Assembly: GCF_950295315.1 (NCBI RefSeq)
Contig: NC_080175.1
Location: 81,686,066 to 81,750,065 of the forward strand
DNA: 64,000 bases
Source of the DNA: Erinaceus europaeus
Taxonomy: Eukaryota; Chordata; Mammalia; Eulipotyphla; Erinaceidae
Direction of reading: 5' to 3'
Of this stretch, positions 54,374 through 64,000 are shown piece after piece. Numbering within the stretch: position 1 is the first letter of the stretch; the number at the start of each line of letters is the position of its first letter. The translations under genes were made by a program, and so were the position numbers. The notes below the pieces were generated by a model that was given only the letters and a program-made list of their open reading frames with translations, did no database searches and had not been told where the DNA came from.

Positions 54374-56390
54374 GGTATTTGTCATGCTTATAATTAATAA
54401 TAATACATAATTTTCTCATTTTGACATATTTAGCACTTTGATGTATAACTCAACTACTAAGCTGCTCTATTTAGCACCTTTATTATTTTCATGTGTTTAA
54501 ATTAGACAGTTTAAATAGTTAGAAAAAAACGACTTGGTTTTTGTCTTAGATTTTCTAGTCTTATATTTGGTAAATTCTCATGTTCCGTGGTAACAACATT
54601 CATTAACCAATCCCCATTTGACCCAAACCACTGAACCTGCTCTCTATGGCTTATACTGAATCAGAGCTGCTTCTTGCCTCTGTAATGCTTTCCTTTCTGA
54701 CAGTTCTTACTCACTTTACACTACTTTTGGACATTCTACATTTTGGAAAAATATTATGAAACTCAAGGTGTGAAATGCATGTAAATCACTGGTTTTGTAG
54801 CTCTGATAAAAGAGATTATGACTACTTTTGAAAACCTTATCTGCAACATAAAGGGCACCTCAATGTAAAACCTATTTATATAATGAAAGAACAGTCTAGG
54901 TAAACTACTGGAACCATTAAAAAAAAGAAGCAATAATGGCTTTGTACTGAGAAAGGAAAAAAAAAAAGCCACACTCCTACTGCTAGGAATATATGTCAAC
55001 TCACATGCCATAGTTTATTCAAACATGTAAATAGCAAAACAGATTAAAATGCTCTTATTCAGAAAATGTAGACAAAGGCTACAACTATTTAGTAGACTGT
55101 GTAGAACTAAAGTGCTATTCCAAAAGGGCAGAAATTCAATATCAGAGCAACATCACCATCAAAACTGTCAGTAATTGAACTACTTATCGCAGTGTCTATA
55201 AAAGTGAATGAATAAACTGTAGACACACATTCTAATAGTCATCAGATGGGGAAATAATAGTTTTCTGCCTATGGATAATATAAAAATTATTTCAAATACA
55301 AGACATGTCTGTTAATTTTTTTCCAGAAAGATAGGATGTTTTACTAAAAATGTGACAGATATGTAGAAAACTGAAGCAAGCATACTCCTAAACAAACATT
55401 TTTGGAAGATTCCGTTTAAGTCATCATAAATCATCAGGTAAAAATATTAATTACAATGTCATAGGTTTGGAAACAGTACATATTAAATAACTTTAAAGTC
55501 CTAGACCTGATCCCTTTTCTACTAAAACTATGGCCAATCAAGATACAATTATCAGTTATTACTGTTTAAAAACAAAATTAGTTCTGCAGCAGCATATGAC
55601 CTTCTCAAAAGCAGGATCTCAGAGTATGTGTGCCTGTATATGCATGCGTGTATGTGTACACTATTGAAAACAATGAAGGAATGAATGTAACACGGGAAAA
55701 CATGTCTTAGAAAAACTTATTCTAAACCACTTATTGAAATCGCAGTGCTAGATTCATGGGAAAGCAAGTACTCAATGGAATTTAAATGTTGATTTTGCTT
55801 GCATTGCAGTGGAAAATCCCAAAGCTATTTTAATACGATCTTTCTACAGTGTGCTTAAAAGAACAAGTGCACTTTAAGAAAAATGAAATCAGAGTAGACA
55901 TTTGCTTTGGGCACAGAATGAATTGTGAGAGACAGACAATTCCTCTACCTTTTACAGAACTCTTTTCTGCTCTACCTTGGCCAAAATTTTCAGCACAGCA
56001 CTCAGCTGCTTTCTCTCAGTCTGAAGTCTCTGCATCTAATGCTCATCTCTTACCACTTACAGTGTCAAATTAGCCCCTCTTACCTGCTGTCCCACTGAAA
56101 GCATTCATCTTTCCCAGAAAATATCGTAACTAAATTGCACACAGAAGTGCTAATGAATAACCATTTCTTTTTGGTTTTCTTACATTCTTTCTTAGTTCAT
56201 GTTAAATCTGAAGTTGTCAAGTGACAATAACTTGGAAATCTTCCATATCATATCACATATGCAATTCCTTGTAGAAATATATTTGACTCTTAGCACAGTG
56301 TGTTTGCATAAACCTGGCTAAGTTATAATTCTTATCCTACTCATTACTGAGAGTTGAGAGTTGCTCTTCACTAAACAAGGTAATTCTCAT
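54374..56390. other. Stretch with nothing recognised
   Basis: About 2 kb with no recognised repeat. The open stretch at 55849-56073 shows no similarity to a known domain and no start or splice context. A degenerate TG-rich patch lies near 55625-55662. Confidence 0.45.
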
Positions 56391-56805
56391 GGCTAGGTGG
56401 TGGCTCACCCAGAAGAGTTCACAAATTACTGCATGCTAGGACACTGGTTCAAGTCCCCATTTCCACCTGCAGGAGGCGGCTTCATTAGCAATAGAGTAGT
56501 GCTGCAATTCTCTCTGTCTGCCTCTGTGTGTGTGTGTGTGTGTGATTCTGTTTCTCTCTCTCTCTCTCCTCTCTCCCTCTCCCTCCCTTTCTCTTTCTCT
56601 CTCTCCCTCTCCCTTTGCCTCCCTCTCTCCCTCTCCCTCTTCCTTTCCCTCCCTCTCTCCCTCTCCTTCTCCCTCCCTCTCTCTCTCTCTCCCTCTCTCA
56701 ATTTCCCTGTGTCCTATCCAATAAAAAATGGAAAACATTGCCTCTAGGAGCAGTGGATTCTTAGTGATGGCACTGAGTGCCAATGATAACACTGGAGGGA
56801 AAAAA
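56391..56805 (+). mobile_element. Type B SINE with expanded pyrimidine body
   Basis: ggctaggtggtggctcaccc, gacactggttcaagtcccca (B box), cacctgcaggaggcggcttc, gtgctgcaattctctctgtc, then a (TG)n run (56527-56543) and about 155 bp of CT-rich repeat (56548-56702) where normal copies have ~60 bp. The normal end tgtcctatccaataaaaaat and the extra 3' unit (gcctctaggagcagtggatt) follow. The body expanded by repeat growth. Confidence 0.88.
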
Positions 56806-56923
56806 AGAAAGAAAAGAGAGAAGGAAGGAAGGAAGGAAGGAAGGAAGGAAGGAAGGAAGGAAGGAAGGAAGGAAGGAAGGAAAGGAAGGGAGGGAGGAAG
56901 GAAGGAAGGAAGGAAGGAAGGAA

Positions 56924-56992
<69 letters not shown>

Positions 56993-56998
56993 GGCGGG
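56806..56998. repeat. (GGAA)n/(GAAA)n purine array
   Basis: GGAA units at about 56820-56927 with a ggaaagg...gggaggg break near 56880-56896, then GAAA units at about 56928-56990, and finally a short gggcgggcgggc. It grows out of the A-tail of the preceding SINE. Confidence 0.95.
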
Positions 56999-57367
56999 CG
57001 GGCAGGTTTGGCTCAGTCATCAGGATTCAAATTCCAACCTCTGCTATCCTGACTGATAAGTTCCTTTTTTATCCTCTCAAGAAGGAATGAACATACTTTA
57101 GGAAACTGATTCTTGCTAATCAGGCATGTAGGAAACTAATTTATAAATGAGAAGGGCAAGTTATTACTGATGACTTATCTCACCATGGAATCTTCTTCCC
57201 TGCAGGTAAATACATTCAAAATATCTAATTATAGATTTCTTAGAAAATACCACATAATGGAAAAGAGTAACTTCATTTTACTACTTCTGTTTAATGAATG
57301 AGCAATTTTACCTCCTCGTTTAAAGTTTTAATTTTGAAGCATTAAAAACATTGAGATGTTCCAACTA
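56999..57367. other. Stretch with nothing recognised
   Basis: No gene, RNA or repeat family recognised. Confidence 0.5.
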
Positions 57368-57378
57368 AAGAAATTATT

Positions 57379-57581
57379 ATTATTTTTAAATATCTATTTA
57401 CTGAATAGAAACAGAGAATAATCAAGAGGGGAAGGGGAAATAGAGAGACAGAGATACCTGCAGCTGCTTCACCACTAGTGAAGCTTCCTTTTTACAGGGA
57501 TTGGGGAACAGGAGGGCCTGAACCTAGGTCATTGTACATTGTAACATGTGTACTCAACCCAAGTTCAACCACACAAGCTCC
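57379..57581 (-). mobile_element. Antisense type B SINE with target duplication
   Basis: AT-rich tail complement, ctgaatagaaacagagaata, a purine body, tacctgcagctgcttcacca, ctagtgaagcttccttttta, gcctgaacctaggtcattgt and gtactcaacccaagttcaac. Flanked by aagaaattatt at 57368-57378 and 57582-57592. Confidence 0.88.
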
Positions 57582-57592
57582 AAGAAATTATT

Positions 57593-58144
57593 TTTCAGTT
57601 ACACATATTGCCAGCTACAACCACAGAATTTCAAATACAACTTGTCTGACAAAATGTCTGTAAATATTATTTACACACCAAATCCCTTCCATGATTATTA
57701 TAGCCTATCTATTATTGACTAAATCTTGAAAGGACTCATTTTTCACTTCTTGAAGAGAAAACTGGTTCAATATACATTTTAGATTAAATTACAAAGCTTT
57801 GTTTACTTTTCCACAAGAAAGATTTTTATATTTAAATAAAATAATTCTTAATTACTATGATTTTATTTTACACAGCTTCAAAAAAGAACAGAGAACGTTT
57901 GTTAACCATGCCTGATTATTTAGGGAAAATTTTAAACTCTTAGGTGTGAAAAATAGGCAAAACCTCTATTTGCTGAGGTCAGGAGGCTAAATAAGGGTGT
58001 CCACACACTCACATTCAGAAAATAAAGGGTCCCAATATGTATTTCTTTTTTTTTTAAGTTTTAAAACTTCTATTCTTCTATTTGCTTGTTTTTAGCAGTA
58101 TAAAACAACATAGTATTAGCACCAAGATGACAATTTTATTAGGA
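57593..58144. other. AT-rich stretch, nothing recognised
   Basis: No gene, RNA or repeat family recognised. Confidence 0.5.
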
Positions 58145-58315
58145 AGATTTGGAAAAATTAGTTATCATTTACTAAGCTCTGTATTCAGCAATTCAGAAAA
58201 ATTGTCTCATGTAAATTTCATAGTGACTCTAACTGAAATGAGGAAGAAAATGAGAGTCAGATCAGATAAGTATTTTGTCCATGACATCAGTCTAATGGTC
58301 ATCCAAGTTTAAATT
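58145..58315 (+). repeat. MIR element
   Basis: ttagttatcatttactaagc, ctcatgtaaatttcatagtg, aactgaaatgaggaagaaaa, tgagagtcagatcagataag and tattttgtccatgacatcag track the MIR consensus order (taacatttattgagc, ttaatcctcac, gatgaggaaactgaggc, gagaggttaagtaacttgcc, aaggtcacacagct). Ancient and diverged. Confidence 0.7.
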
Positions 58316-59481
58316 CATTTCCTTTTTTTTTTTTTTTTTTTTGTTTTTGCTTCCTGAAAGAAATTTTTCTATTTAAAATAGAAATACTATTCAGTCATAA
58401 AGAATTATTTAATCCTGGCATTTCCAGAAACATGGCTAGGCCTAGACAGTACTATGTTTAATAATGTACAAGTACATGCTCTTCAGAAATCTTTTTTGCT
58501 TGTTTGTTTCCTCTGTTTTCAAACTTATCAGAAAAAAAGACCAGTTTGTTGATTTTTACCTATTACTTCACTGCTGTCCTTCTTTAAACCAATATCTCCA
58601 GCAGAAATCTCTCTTCAGCCAAAAGTCAAAGGCTGATCAAATTTAACATGTGTGTATCAGCAGTTATTATTTTCCTAGGAATGGGAACCACCGCCTGATT
58701 TCTGCATTCAATTACTGTAACTAGCTTCTGTCTACATACTCAAATTAGTGCCCAGCCATAGGTGTACACTTCAAACTTCATTTTACAATTTACAAACTGG
58801 ATTGTTTAGGACAGATTGATGAACAATAAAGTTGTCCATTCTCTAATCTCAAGAAACTATAAATATTCTGTTACATGGAAAAGGGAATTAAGAGAGCAAA
58901 TTAACTGCTATTACTATAGAATTTACCAGAGATAATCTGGAGGATACAATGTAGCAGCAAAGATCTTGAATAAGGCAGAAGAGAATCAGAGCAAGATTTT
59001 ATTACAGAAAAAAGGCACTGGGAGATGGAAAATTCTGATTTAAAAACTGATGAACACAACCGATAGATAAGGAACATAGACAGTCTCCAGATACACAAAA
59101 AAGCAAGAAAATTGATTTCCCCCTACACTCTCTAGAAGAAAAACAGTCCAAACTGATAACCTTTATTTTAGCTGAGGGAAACACAGGTCAGATTTCTAAC
59201 CTAGAAAAGTGGAAAAGTAAATGTGCTATTTAACTGATAAATTTGTAGTTATCTGTTACAACAGCAGAGCAAAGTGCTACACTGAACTTTCTAAACCATT
59301 TTCATATTTCTCATCATTTATCCCCCATCTAATCGTCTCTCAATTGCACCAGGGCCTTTCGGTTATGTTGCTTCCACTGAATTTACACTAAGAAAACCAA
59401 AGGGCTGTACCCCACATTCTACCAGGAACCAAAGCATTTTTCACAAGGAAACATGTTTTAATACTATCATTGAAAAAGTAA
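58316..59481. other. Stretch with nothing recognised
   Basis: A T-run of about 20 bases lies at 58323-58342. No gene, RNA or repeat family recognised. Confidence 0.5.
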
Positions 59482-60235
59482 GCTCATATTTGGGAGCTAC
59501 TCTCTTCCCTGATCCCATGACAGGTTGGAAAAAGGTTACCTCCACGTTAGATGTCAAGCTCAGAAAAAAATTAGTAAGGTTATGAATCCCTTGTAATATA
59601 CCTAAAATAGACCTAGTAGCTTTTTCCAAAACGGAGACCCCAAATCTTAATCTGCTATATTCTTCCTTTAGGTTCATGATTAGTCAACAATTTGTTCCAC
59701 CTTATATCTTTTATTTTAAATATTTATTTTATTTATTTATTCCCTTTTGTTGCCCTTATTGTTTTATTGTTGTAGTTATTATTGTTGTTGTCATTGTTGG
59801 ATAGGACAGAGAGAAATGGAGAGAGGAGGGGAAGACAGAGAGGAGGAGAGAAAGACAGACACCTGCAGACCTGCTTCACCGCCTGTGAAGTGACTCCCCT
59901 GCAGGTGGGGAGCTGGGGTTCGAACCAGGATCCTTATGCCGGTCCTTGTGCTTTGCGCCACCTGAGCTTAACCCGCTGCGCTACAGCCCGACTCCCTCCA
60001 CCTTATATCTTAACTTTTTTTCAGCCACCAGGTTCCAGACCTTCTCATGATGCCAAACTGACTTTCATGGGGAGACGATCCCACCAATGTGTCCCCAGAG
60101 CCCTGCCCCACTAAGGAAAGAGAGAGACAGGCTGGGAGTATGGGTTGACCTATCAATGCCCGTTAAATAGGGAAGCAATTACTGAAGCCAGACCTTCCAC
60201 CTTCTGTACACCATAATGACCCCAGGTCCATGCTC
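59482..60235 (+). mobile_element. Element U, copy interrupted by a SINE
   Basis: gctactctcttccctgatcc, ttagatgtcaagctcag, gaatcccttgtaatatacct, gattagtcaacaatttgttc, [SINE 59711-59996], cagccaccaggttccagacc, gggagacgatcccaccaatg, agagacaggctgggagtatg, ggaagcaattactgaagcca and ccataatgaccccaggtcca. It then leaves the U 3' end: the last ~140 bp and the A-tail are replaced by the sequence starting near 60236. Confidence 0.8.
59711..59996 (-). mobile_element. Antisense type A SINE inside element U
   Basis: Complete complement of type A from ttattcccttttgttgccct to the head cgctgcgctacagcccgact. Flanked by tccaccttatatctt at 59696-59710 and 59997-60011. Removing it restores continuity with the U copy at 61460-61500. 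Confidence 0.95.
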
Positions 60236-61249
60236 AATAACCTTCCCCTTTCTCTATAAAGCCCATGCATCTGGACCTCTAGGGTGGGGCTCACTTTCCT
60301 GCATTCTTCTCTCAATTCATACCAACTGATACTGCAGCTGCTGATCCTAACCTAATCAATGCAGCCAGTATCATGTCGGCATGTTTCACTTCGAACTGTA
60401 TCCAGAGATATCATTTGTGGAATGTCATCCCTACCTTCAGCTTCATTACTCTGGTGGGACCTTTCCTAGATCACAGGACTCCTTAATTCCATTTCCAGTG
60501 GCGCATTTCCTAACAAATCCTCAAAACCTAGATATAGACCAGGACCCATGAGACAAGGCATATATGTACATGTATCCATAAGTTAAGCGAAAATGTATAC
60601 CTTAAAGCAAAAGAGCACAATAGTGTGCAATGAGTCAATAAATGAAGCAAGCAAGTAGAAAGGCCTAAAAAGACACCATAAATTACCTAATGAAACAGTT
60701 TCTACTTAGACCTAGATACCTCCTCACCTACCTTCTATTACATGTCCATCAATCACTCCAAGCTAACCTTGTCAAAGCAAGGACTACAAAAGCTGAATAA
60801 GGGCAGGAGACGGGCATACTATTATGATGACTCTTTAGTCACTACCAGGGGCCACCCCATCACCTGGAGCCCTGGTCAGGGAGTGCTGAGGTTCCCACAC
60901 AGGCATGATGGGCCTAGACCTCTAACAGATCCTCTCACCATTGTCACTGGTCATCTCCATCAGGAACAACATAATGGACCCCTTTGTGGGCCCCAATAGG
61001 ACCTTGCCCTTAAAGTGGATTAGCAATGGTAGGGAATGGTCCATTCTCCAAAGGGAAGTTGGGTAACTTAATTTACCTACTACCCAAGGAAGATGGGTCC
61101 TGAAATTATTGCAGCCTGGAATGTTCCTAGTCGTGACCACAGAATGTGAGCTCAGGCCTACAGGAATGCAGAGGTTACATAGGCTCCTGTGCTGAATATA
61201 TGCCCCAGATCAAAATGATAGGACTTTACAGTTAATATTTACATAATTT
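60236..61249 (+). mobile_element. Element U, upstream (central) portion
   Basis: Joins the U 3' portion at 61250 without a break. The part from about 60343 to 60700 is matched by 63390-63800: gcagccagtatcatg, cttcgaactgtatccagaga, ctctggtgggacctttccta, gtatccataagttaagcgaa, agaaaggcctaaaaagacac. Near the start, ctctataaagcccatgcatc followed by a C/T-rich stretch has the look of a TATA-type promoter, but this is not shown. The frame at 60742-60999 has no recognised domain. Confidence 0.6.
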
Positions 61250-61862
61250 TACCATATTGGGGACCTACTCTCTTCCCTGATCCAGCTTTCTAGCCCTTGG
61301 GTCCACCTGCATATTAGATGTCAGGCTCAGGCAAAAACTAATATAGTCATGGGCCCTTTGGAATATACCTAAAATAGACCTACTTAACGTTTTCCAAAAC
61401 AGAGACCCCAAATCCTCATCTGCAATATTCTTGCCTTTAGGTTCATGACTAGTCAACAATTTGTTCTGCTTTATAGCTTAACTTTTTTTCAGCCACCAAG
61501 TTCCAAATGCTACCATGATGCCAACCTGACTTTCCTGTGAAGACACCCCACCAATGTGTTCTGTAGCCCCACCTCCCCAGATCAGGGAAAGAGAGAGACA
61601 GGCTGGGAGTATGGATTGACCCGCCAGCACCCATGTTCAGTGAGGAAGCAATTACAGAAGCCAGATCTTCCACTTTCTGCACCTATCAGGTGATAATGAC
61701 CCTGGGTCCAAACTCTCAGGGGGATAATGAATAGGAAAGCTATCAAGGGAGGGGATGGGATACGAAGTCCTGGTGTTGGGAATTGAGTGGAATTGTACCC
61801 CTCTTATCTTATGGTCTTGTTAATATTTCCCTTTTATAAATAAACATTTATTTAAAAAAGAC
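61250..61862 (+). mobile_element. Element U, 3' portion with A-tail
   Basis: Most complete 3' part in the window: ggacctactctcttccctga, tagatgtcaggctcaggcaa, catgggccctttggaatata, gactagtcaacaatttgttc, cagccaccaagttccaaatg, gaagacaccccaccaatgtg, gagacaggctgggagtatgg, aagcaattacagaagccaga, aagctatcaagggaggggat, ggaattgtacccctcttatc and ccttttataaataaacattt, followed by A-rich bases. Confidence 0.8.
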
Positions 61863-61865
61863 AGG

Positions 61866-61950
61866 GAGTCAGAGGTTAAACAGGCTCCTGTGCTAATATG
61901 AATAGACATGGGTCCAAGATCAGATCGAAACTATAAAGTGTAAACTGCAA
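61866..61950 (+). mobile_element. Element U fragment after the A-tail
   Basis: gagtcagaggttaaacaggc, tcctgtgctaatatgaatag, ccaagatcagatcgaaacta and taaagtgtaaactgc repeat the 61162-61235 part of U (gcagaggttacataggctcc and onward). A piece of the upstream portion therefore recurs immediately 3' of a U end. Confidence 0.6.
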
Positions 61951-62050
61951 AGACTATTAGAACTTAACTAGGGAGAAAACTGTGACACAAAGAGATTAAG
62001 ATATTCTCCCCAGGTCACAAAAAAGTATGTGTGGTGTTTAGGAAAAGCAG
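61951..62050 (+). repeat. MIR fragment
   Basis: gggagaaaactgtgacacaa, agagattaagatattctccc and caggtcacaaaaaagtatgt follow the MIR gaggaaactgaggcacagag, gttaagtaacttgccc and aaggtcacacagc order. Confidence 0.55.
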
Positions 62051-63339
62051 CTCCATTAAGCTCTCTCATATATTTTTTTTTCATGATTTCAACAAACTCT
62101 CAACTTTGACTTAAATAGTAGCTACCTAGATAGTTTTGCCCATAAGTTATCTTATACCAGAAGCATGATTGAGAAAACTAATTTTGTAATTTAAAGGAAT
62201 GGTACAGAATTTATGACTACAGTGTTCATTAAAAAGGCGTAGATTAAACCAACTTGTTAAGTGCTGCCATAGCTTATATAGTTTGAGTTTTTTTCATTAG
62301 TCTCTAAATTATACTTCAGAAATTCTTCCTATAAAATTTAGTTCATACAGACCACAAGACAGATTTTGCACAGTATGAGATAACCATCATCATTAATTTA
62401 CCTGTAATCTTGAGAAATCATTGGCAATGCACTTTATATGATTTTCATTACCATAGCTGTATTGTTCTATTTAGAAATGACAAGATTTATCACATCACTC
62501 TTGTTAGTAAAATCAATGAAAATCCATTTTATGTCTTGTATGGAGGTTTCAGTGTATTGTAGAGATTCTAGTATTCATTTTGTCAATATGAGCTTTGTGC
62601 TATATGGCTGTTAACAAATCATTCAATATTTTTAGTCTCATTTTATTCATCAAAAATTTTAGGAGTTTTGCAAGCAACCTCCAACTTTCTAGCTACCTCT
62701 AATTCCTATGTCTTAAAATAAACTGTCAAATAAATGTAAAGAGACCACTGCATTGCATTTTGAAGTCAAACATAAGTTATTTTCATCTTTTCATGACTTA
62801 TGTATCAAAATATTCACTTTTTAAAACTTATGTTAAATATATTAAATTTTTATTATATCCTAACATCAAATAAACTAATGAAAATGTCTGACTCAGAAAA
62901 GTTTTCTAGTAATACTACAAATATTTTCCCATGAACTAACTTCAAATTATAGGACTGTAAAACACAACACAGAAGTAAAATACAAGAATATCCCATATTT
63001 AGTACTACAGAGCCAGAAGATTGCATTATAACATTCTAATAAGGTCAATAACTTATAATAAGGTCACCATTTTTGCTACTGACAATTAATTACACTGCCT
63101 TCAGCTTTTCTGTTTTTCTTCTCTTTTTTTCCACAGCTCTATTATTATGGTGTAATTTATTAATAAAATCTAATATATTTAAAATATATAGCTTGATAAC
63201 ATAAGTATATATTGCCAAATAATTTCTCCCATTTAACTAATATACAGTAGATGAAACTGGGGATCTCAGTCTGGAAGGAAGATAGGAAGTCTATTTTAGG
63301 TATGTTCTTAGGACCCATGAGCTTAATAATTAACATACA
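62051..63339. other. AT-rich stretch, one possible antisense MIR
   Basis: 62590-62655 (gctgttaacaaatcattcaa ... gtctcattttattcatcaaa) resembles an antisense MIR or L2 piece. Otherwise nothing recognised. Confidence 0.4.
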
Positions 63340-64000
63340 AGTGGACTAAAAATATTATCTAGGAAGATGTTGTCAGAATTGAGAATAGTGCTAGACCTCA
63401 ACTACATCAATACAACCAGCGCTATTATGCCAAGGTATGCCACCACTGCTTCTTCACTTCTGATTGTATCCAAAGACACCAAGTCCAAGACATCAACGTT
63501 TCAACTCCAATAATCTGGTAAGACTATTCCTAACACATGGGACTACCTAGTTACATTTCCTTTTTTTTTTTTTTTTTTGCTCAGGATCCCTAGTTACATT
63601 TCAAATGGCACACTCTTGAACAAAGTTACAGACCCTATTCACTAGGGCCTAGGGGATTGATTACATGTACACACATATCCGTAAGTTAAGGGCAACTATA
63701 TACCTCAAAGTAAAAGTATAGTCCTCTGTGATTAGATCTAGGACTAATAAACTCGGCAATATAGTAAAAAAGCCTAAAGAAGGCACCATAAATTTTCTAA
63801 TCAGATATCTTATGCTAAAACACCGTCCTCTCCTAACATCCACTTCACTTCCCTCAATCACTCTATCTACTCAACTAACTACACAAAACAAAGTAAATAA
63901 GATCTATCTCTTAATCTCTTTTTGACAGTATCAGCATTACTGTTATCCCTATATAATCTTTGTCTTATCTTGCATAACATGATGTCTTCAAGCTCCATCC
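63340..64000 (+). mobile_element. Element U upstream portion, runs off the window
   Basis: From about 63390 it parallels 60340 onward: acatcaatacaaccagcgct, cacttctgattgtatccaaa, aataatctggtaagactatt, cctaggggattgattacatg, catatccgtaagttaagggc and agcctaaagaaggcaccata. A 29-bp micro-insertion sits at 63560-63588. The element continues past the window end, so its 3' part cannot be seen. Confidence 0.65.
63560..63588 (-). mobile_element. 29-bp retroposed micro-insertion
   Basis: One C, 18 Ts and gctcaggatc, flanked by an exact 14-bp duplication cctagttacatttc (63546-63559 and 63589-63602). On the minus strand it reads as 10 bp of unknown sequence plus an A-tail. It looks like an extremely 5'-truncated A-tailed transcript. 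Confidence 0.8.

Noticed and set aside
55849..56073. 74-residue open frame in otherwise unique sequence
   Set aside because: No recognisable domain, no start or splice context, and a length common by chance in 64 kb.
56426..57090. Frames rich in KEGR, LSLSP or FLPS repeats, up to 194 residues
   Set aside because: Products of the CT, GGAA and GAAA arrays.
60742..60999. 85-residue open frame in element U
   Set aside because: The only longer frame in U's upstream part, but no domain is visible and it cannot be checked in the other copy, which leaves the window near there.
1..64000. A new multi-gene system
   Set aside because: No functional gene cluster exists here; everything supportable is repeats, relics and plain non-coding sequence.

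Overview
The window is mammalian nuclear DNA, AT-rich and non-coding. I find no functional protein-coding gene, no exon set I can recognise, and no functional RNA gene. Its content is dominated by layers of retrotransposons. Many dispersed copies carry a tRNA-like head (an A box such as tagcgcagcgggttaag and a B box such as ggttcgagccc), a pyrimidine-rich body and a CAA- or A-rich tail. Established knowledge: SINEs of this architecture are typical of hedgehogs (Erinaceidae, the ERI families). I therefore infer a hedgehog such as Erinaceus, from an intergenic region or a large intron.

The letters used below are mine, not database names. Type A is the long tRNA-SINE with a CAA-rich tail, in some copies followed by an extra ~65 bp 3' unit. 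Type B is a related SINE with a shorter tail, with a body ending near tctctatccaataaa. Type C is a SINE with the core catgcctgaggctccaaag. Type D is a SINE with the core actctcaagcatgaggtcc. U is an unclassified retroelement of at least ~1.6 kb with an A-tail and many 5'-truncated copies. F is a short element ending in (GAA)n.

Layout. 1-590 is a U copy. 1.2-2.6 kb holds SINEs, then an L1 3' end with ORF2 remnants (2.6-3.8 kb). 4.9-11.7 kb is SINE-rich, with an F insertion inside a type D SINE. 14.3-15.7 kb has stacked antisense L1 3' ends beside an LTR-like block. 18.2-22.5 kb is an antisense L1 with a repeated 5' UTR, ORF1 and the N-terminal part of ORF2, itself interrupted by a SINE and a U copy. 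28.37-28.85 kb is a Tc1/mariner-like non-autonomous DNA transposon. 34.02-34.45 kb is a hexanucleotide satellite with a 16-bp higher-order period. 36.6-37.2 kb is an L1 with an inverted 5' part. 40-54 kb is again SINE-rich. 54-57 kb holds GGAA, GAAA and CT arrays. 59.5-62 kb and 63.3-64 kb are U elements, partly tandem. Between these lie AT-rich stretches with at most ancient MIR relics.

No genes work together here. The open reading frames present lie in repeats or are chance frames. The value of the window is as a record of insertion mechanisms: target-site duplications, nesting, twin priming, tailless insertion and a micro-insertion. I found no new defence, biosynthetic or regulatory system.
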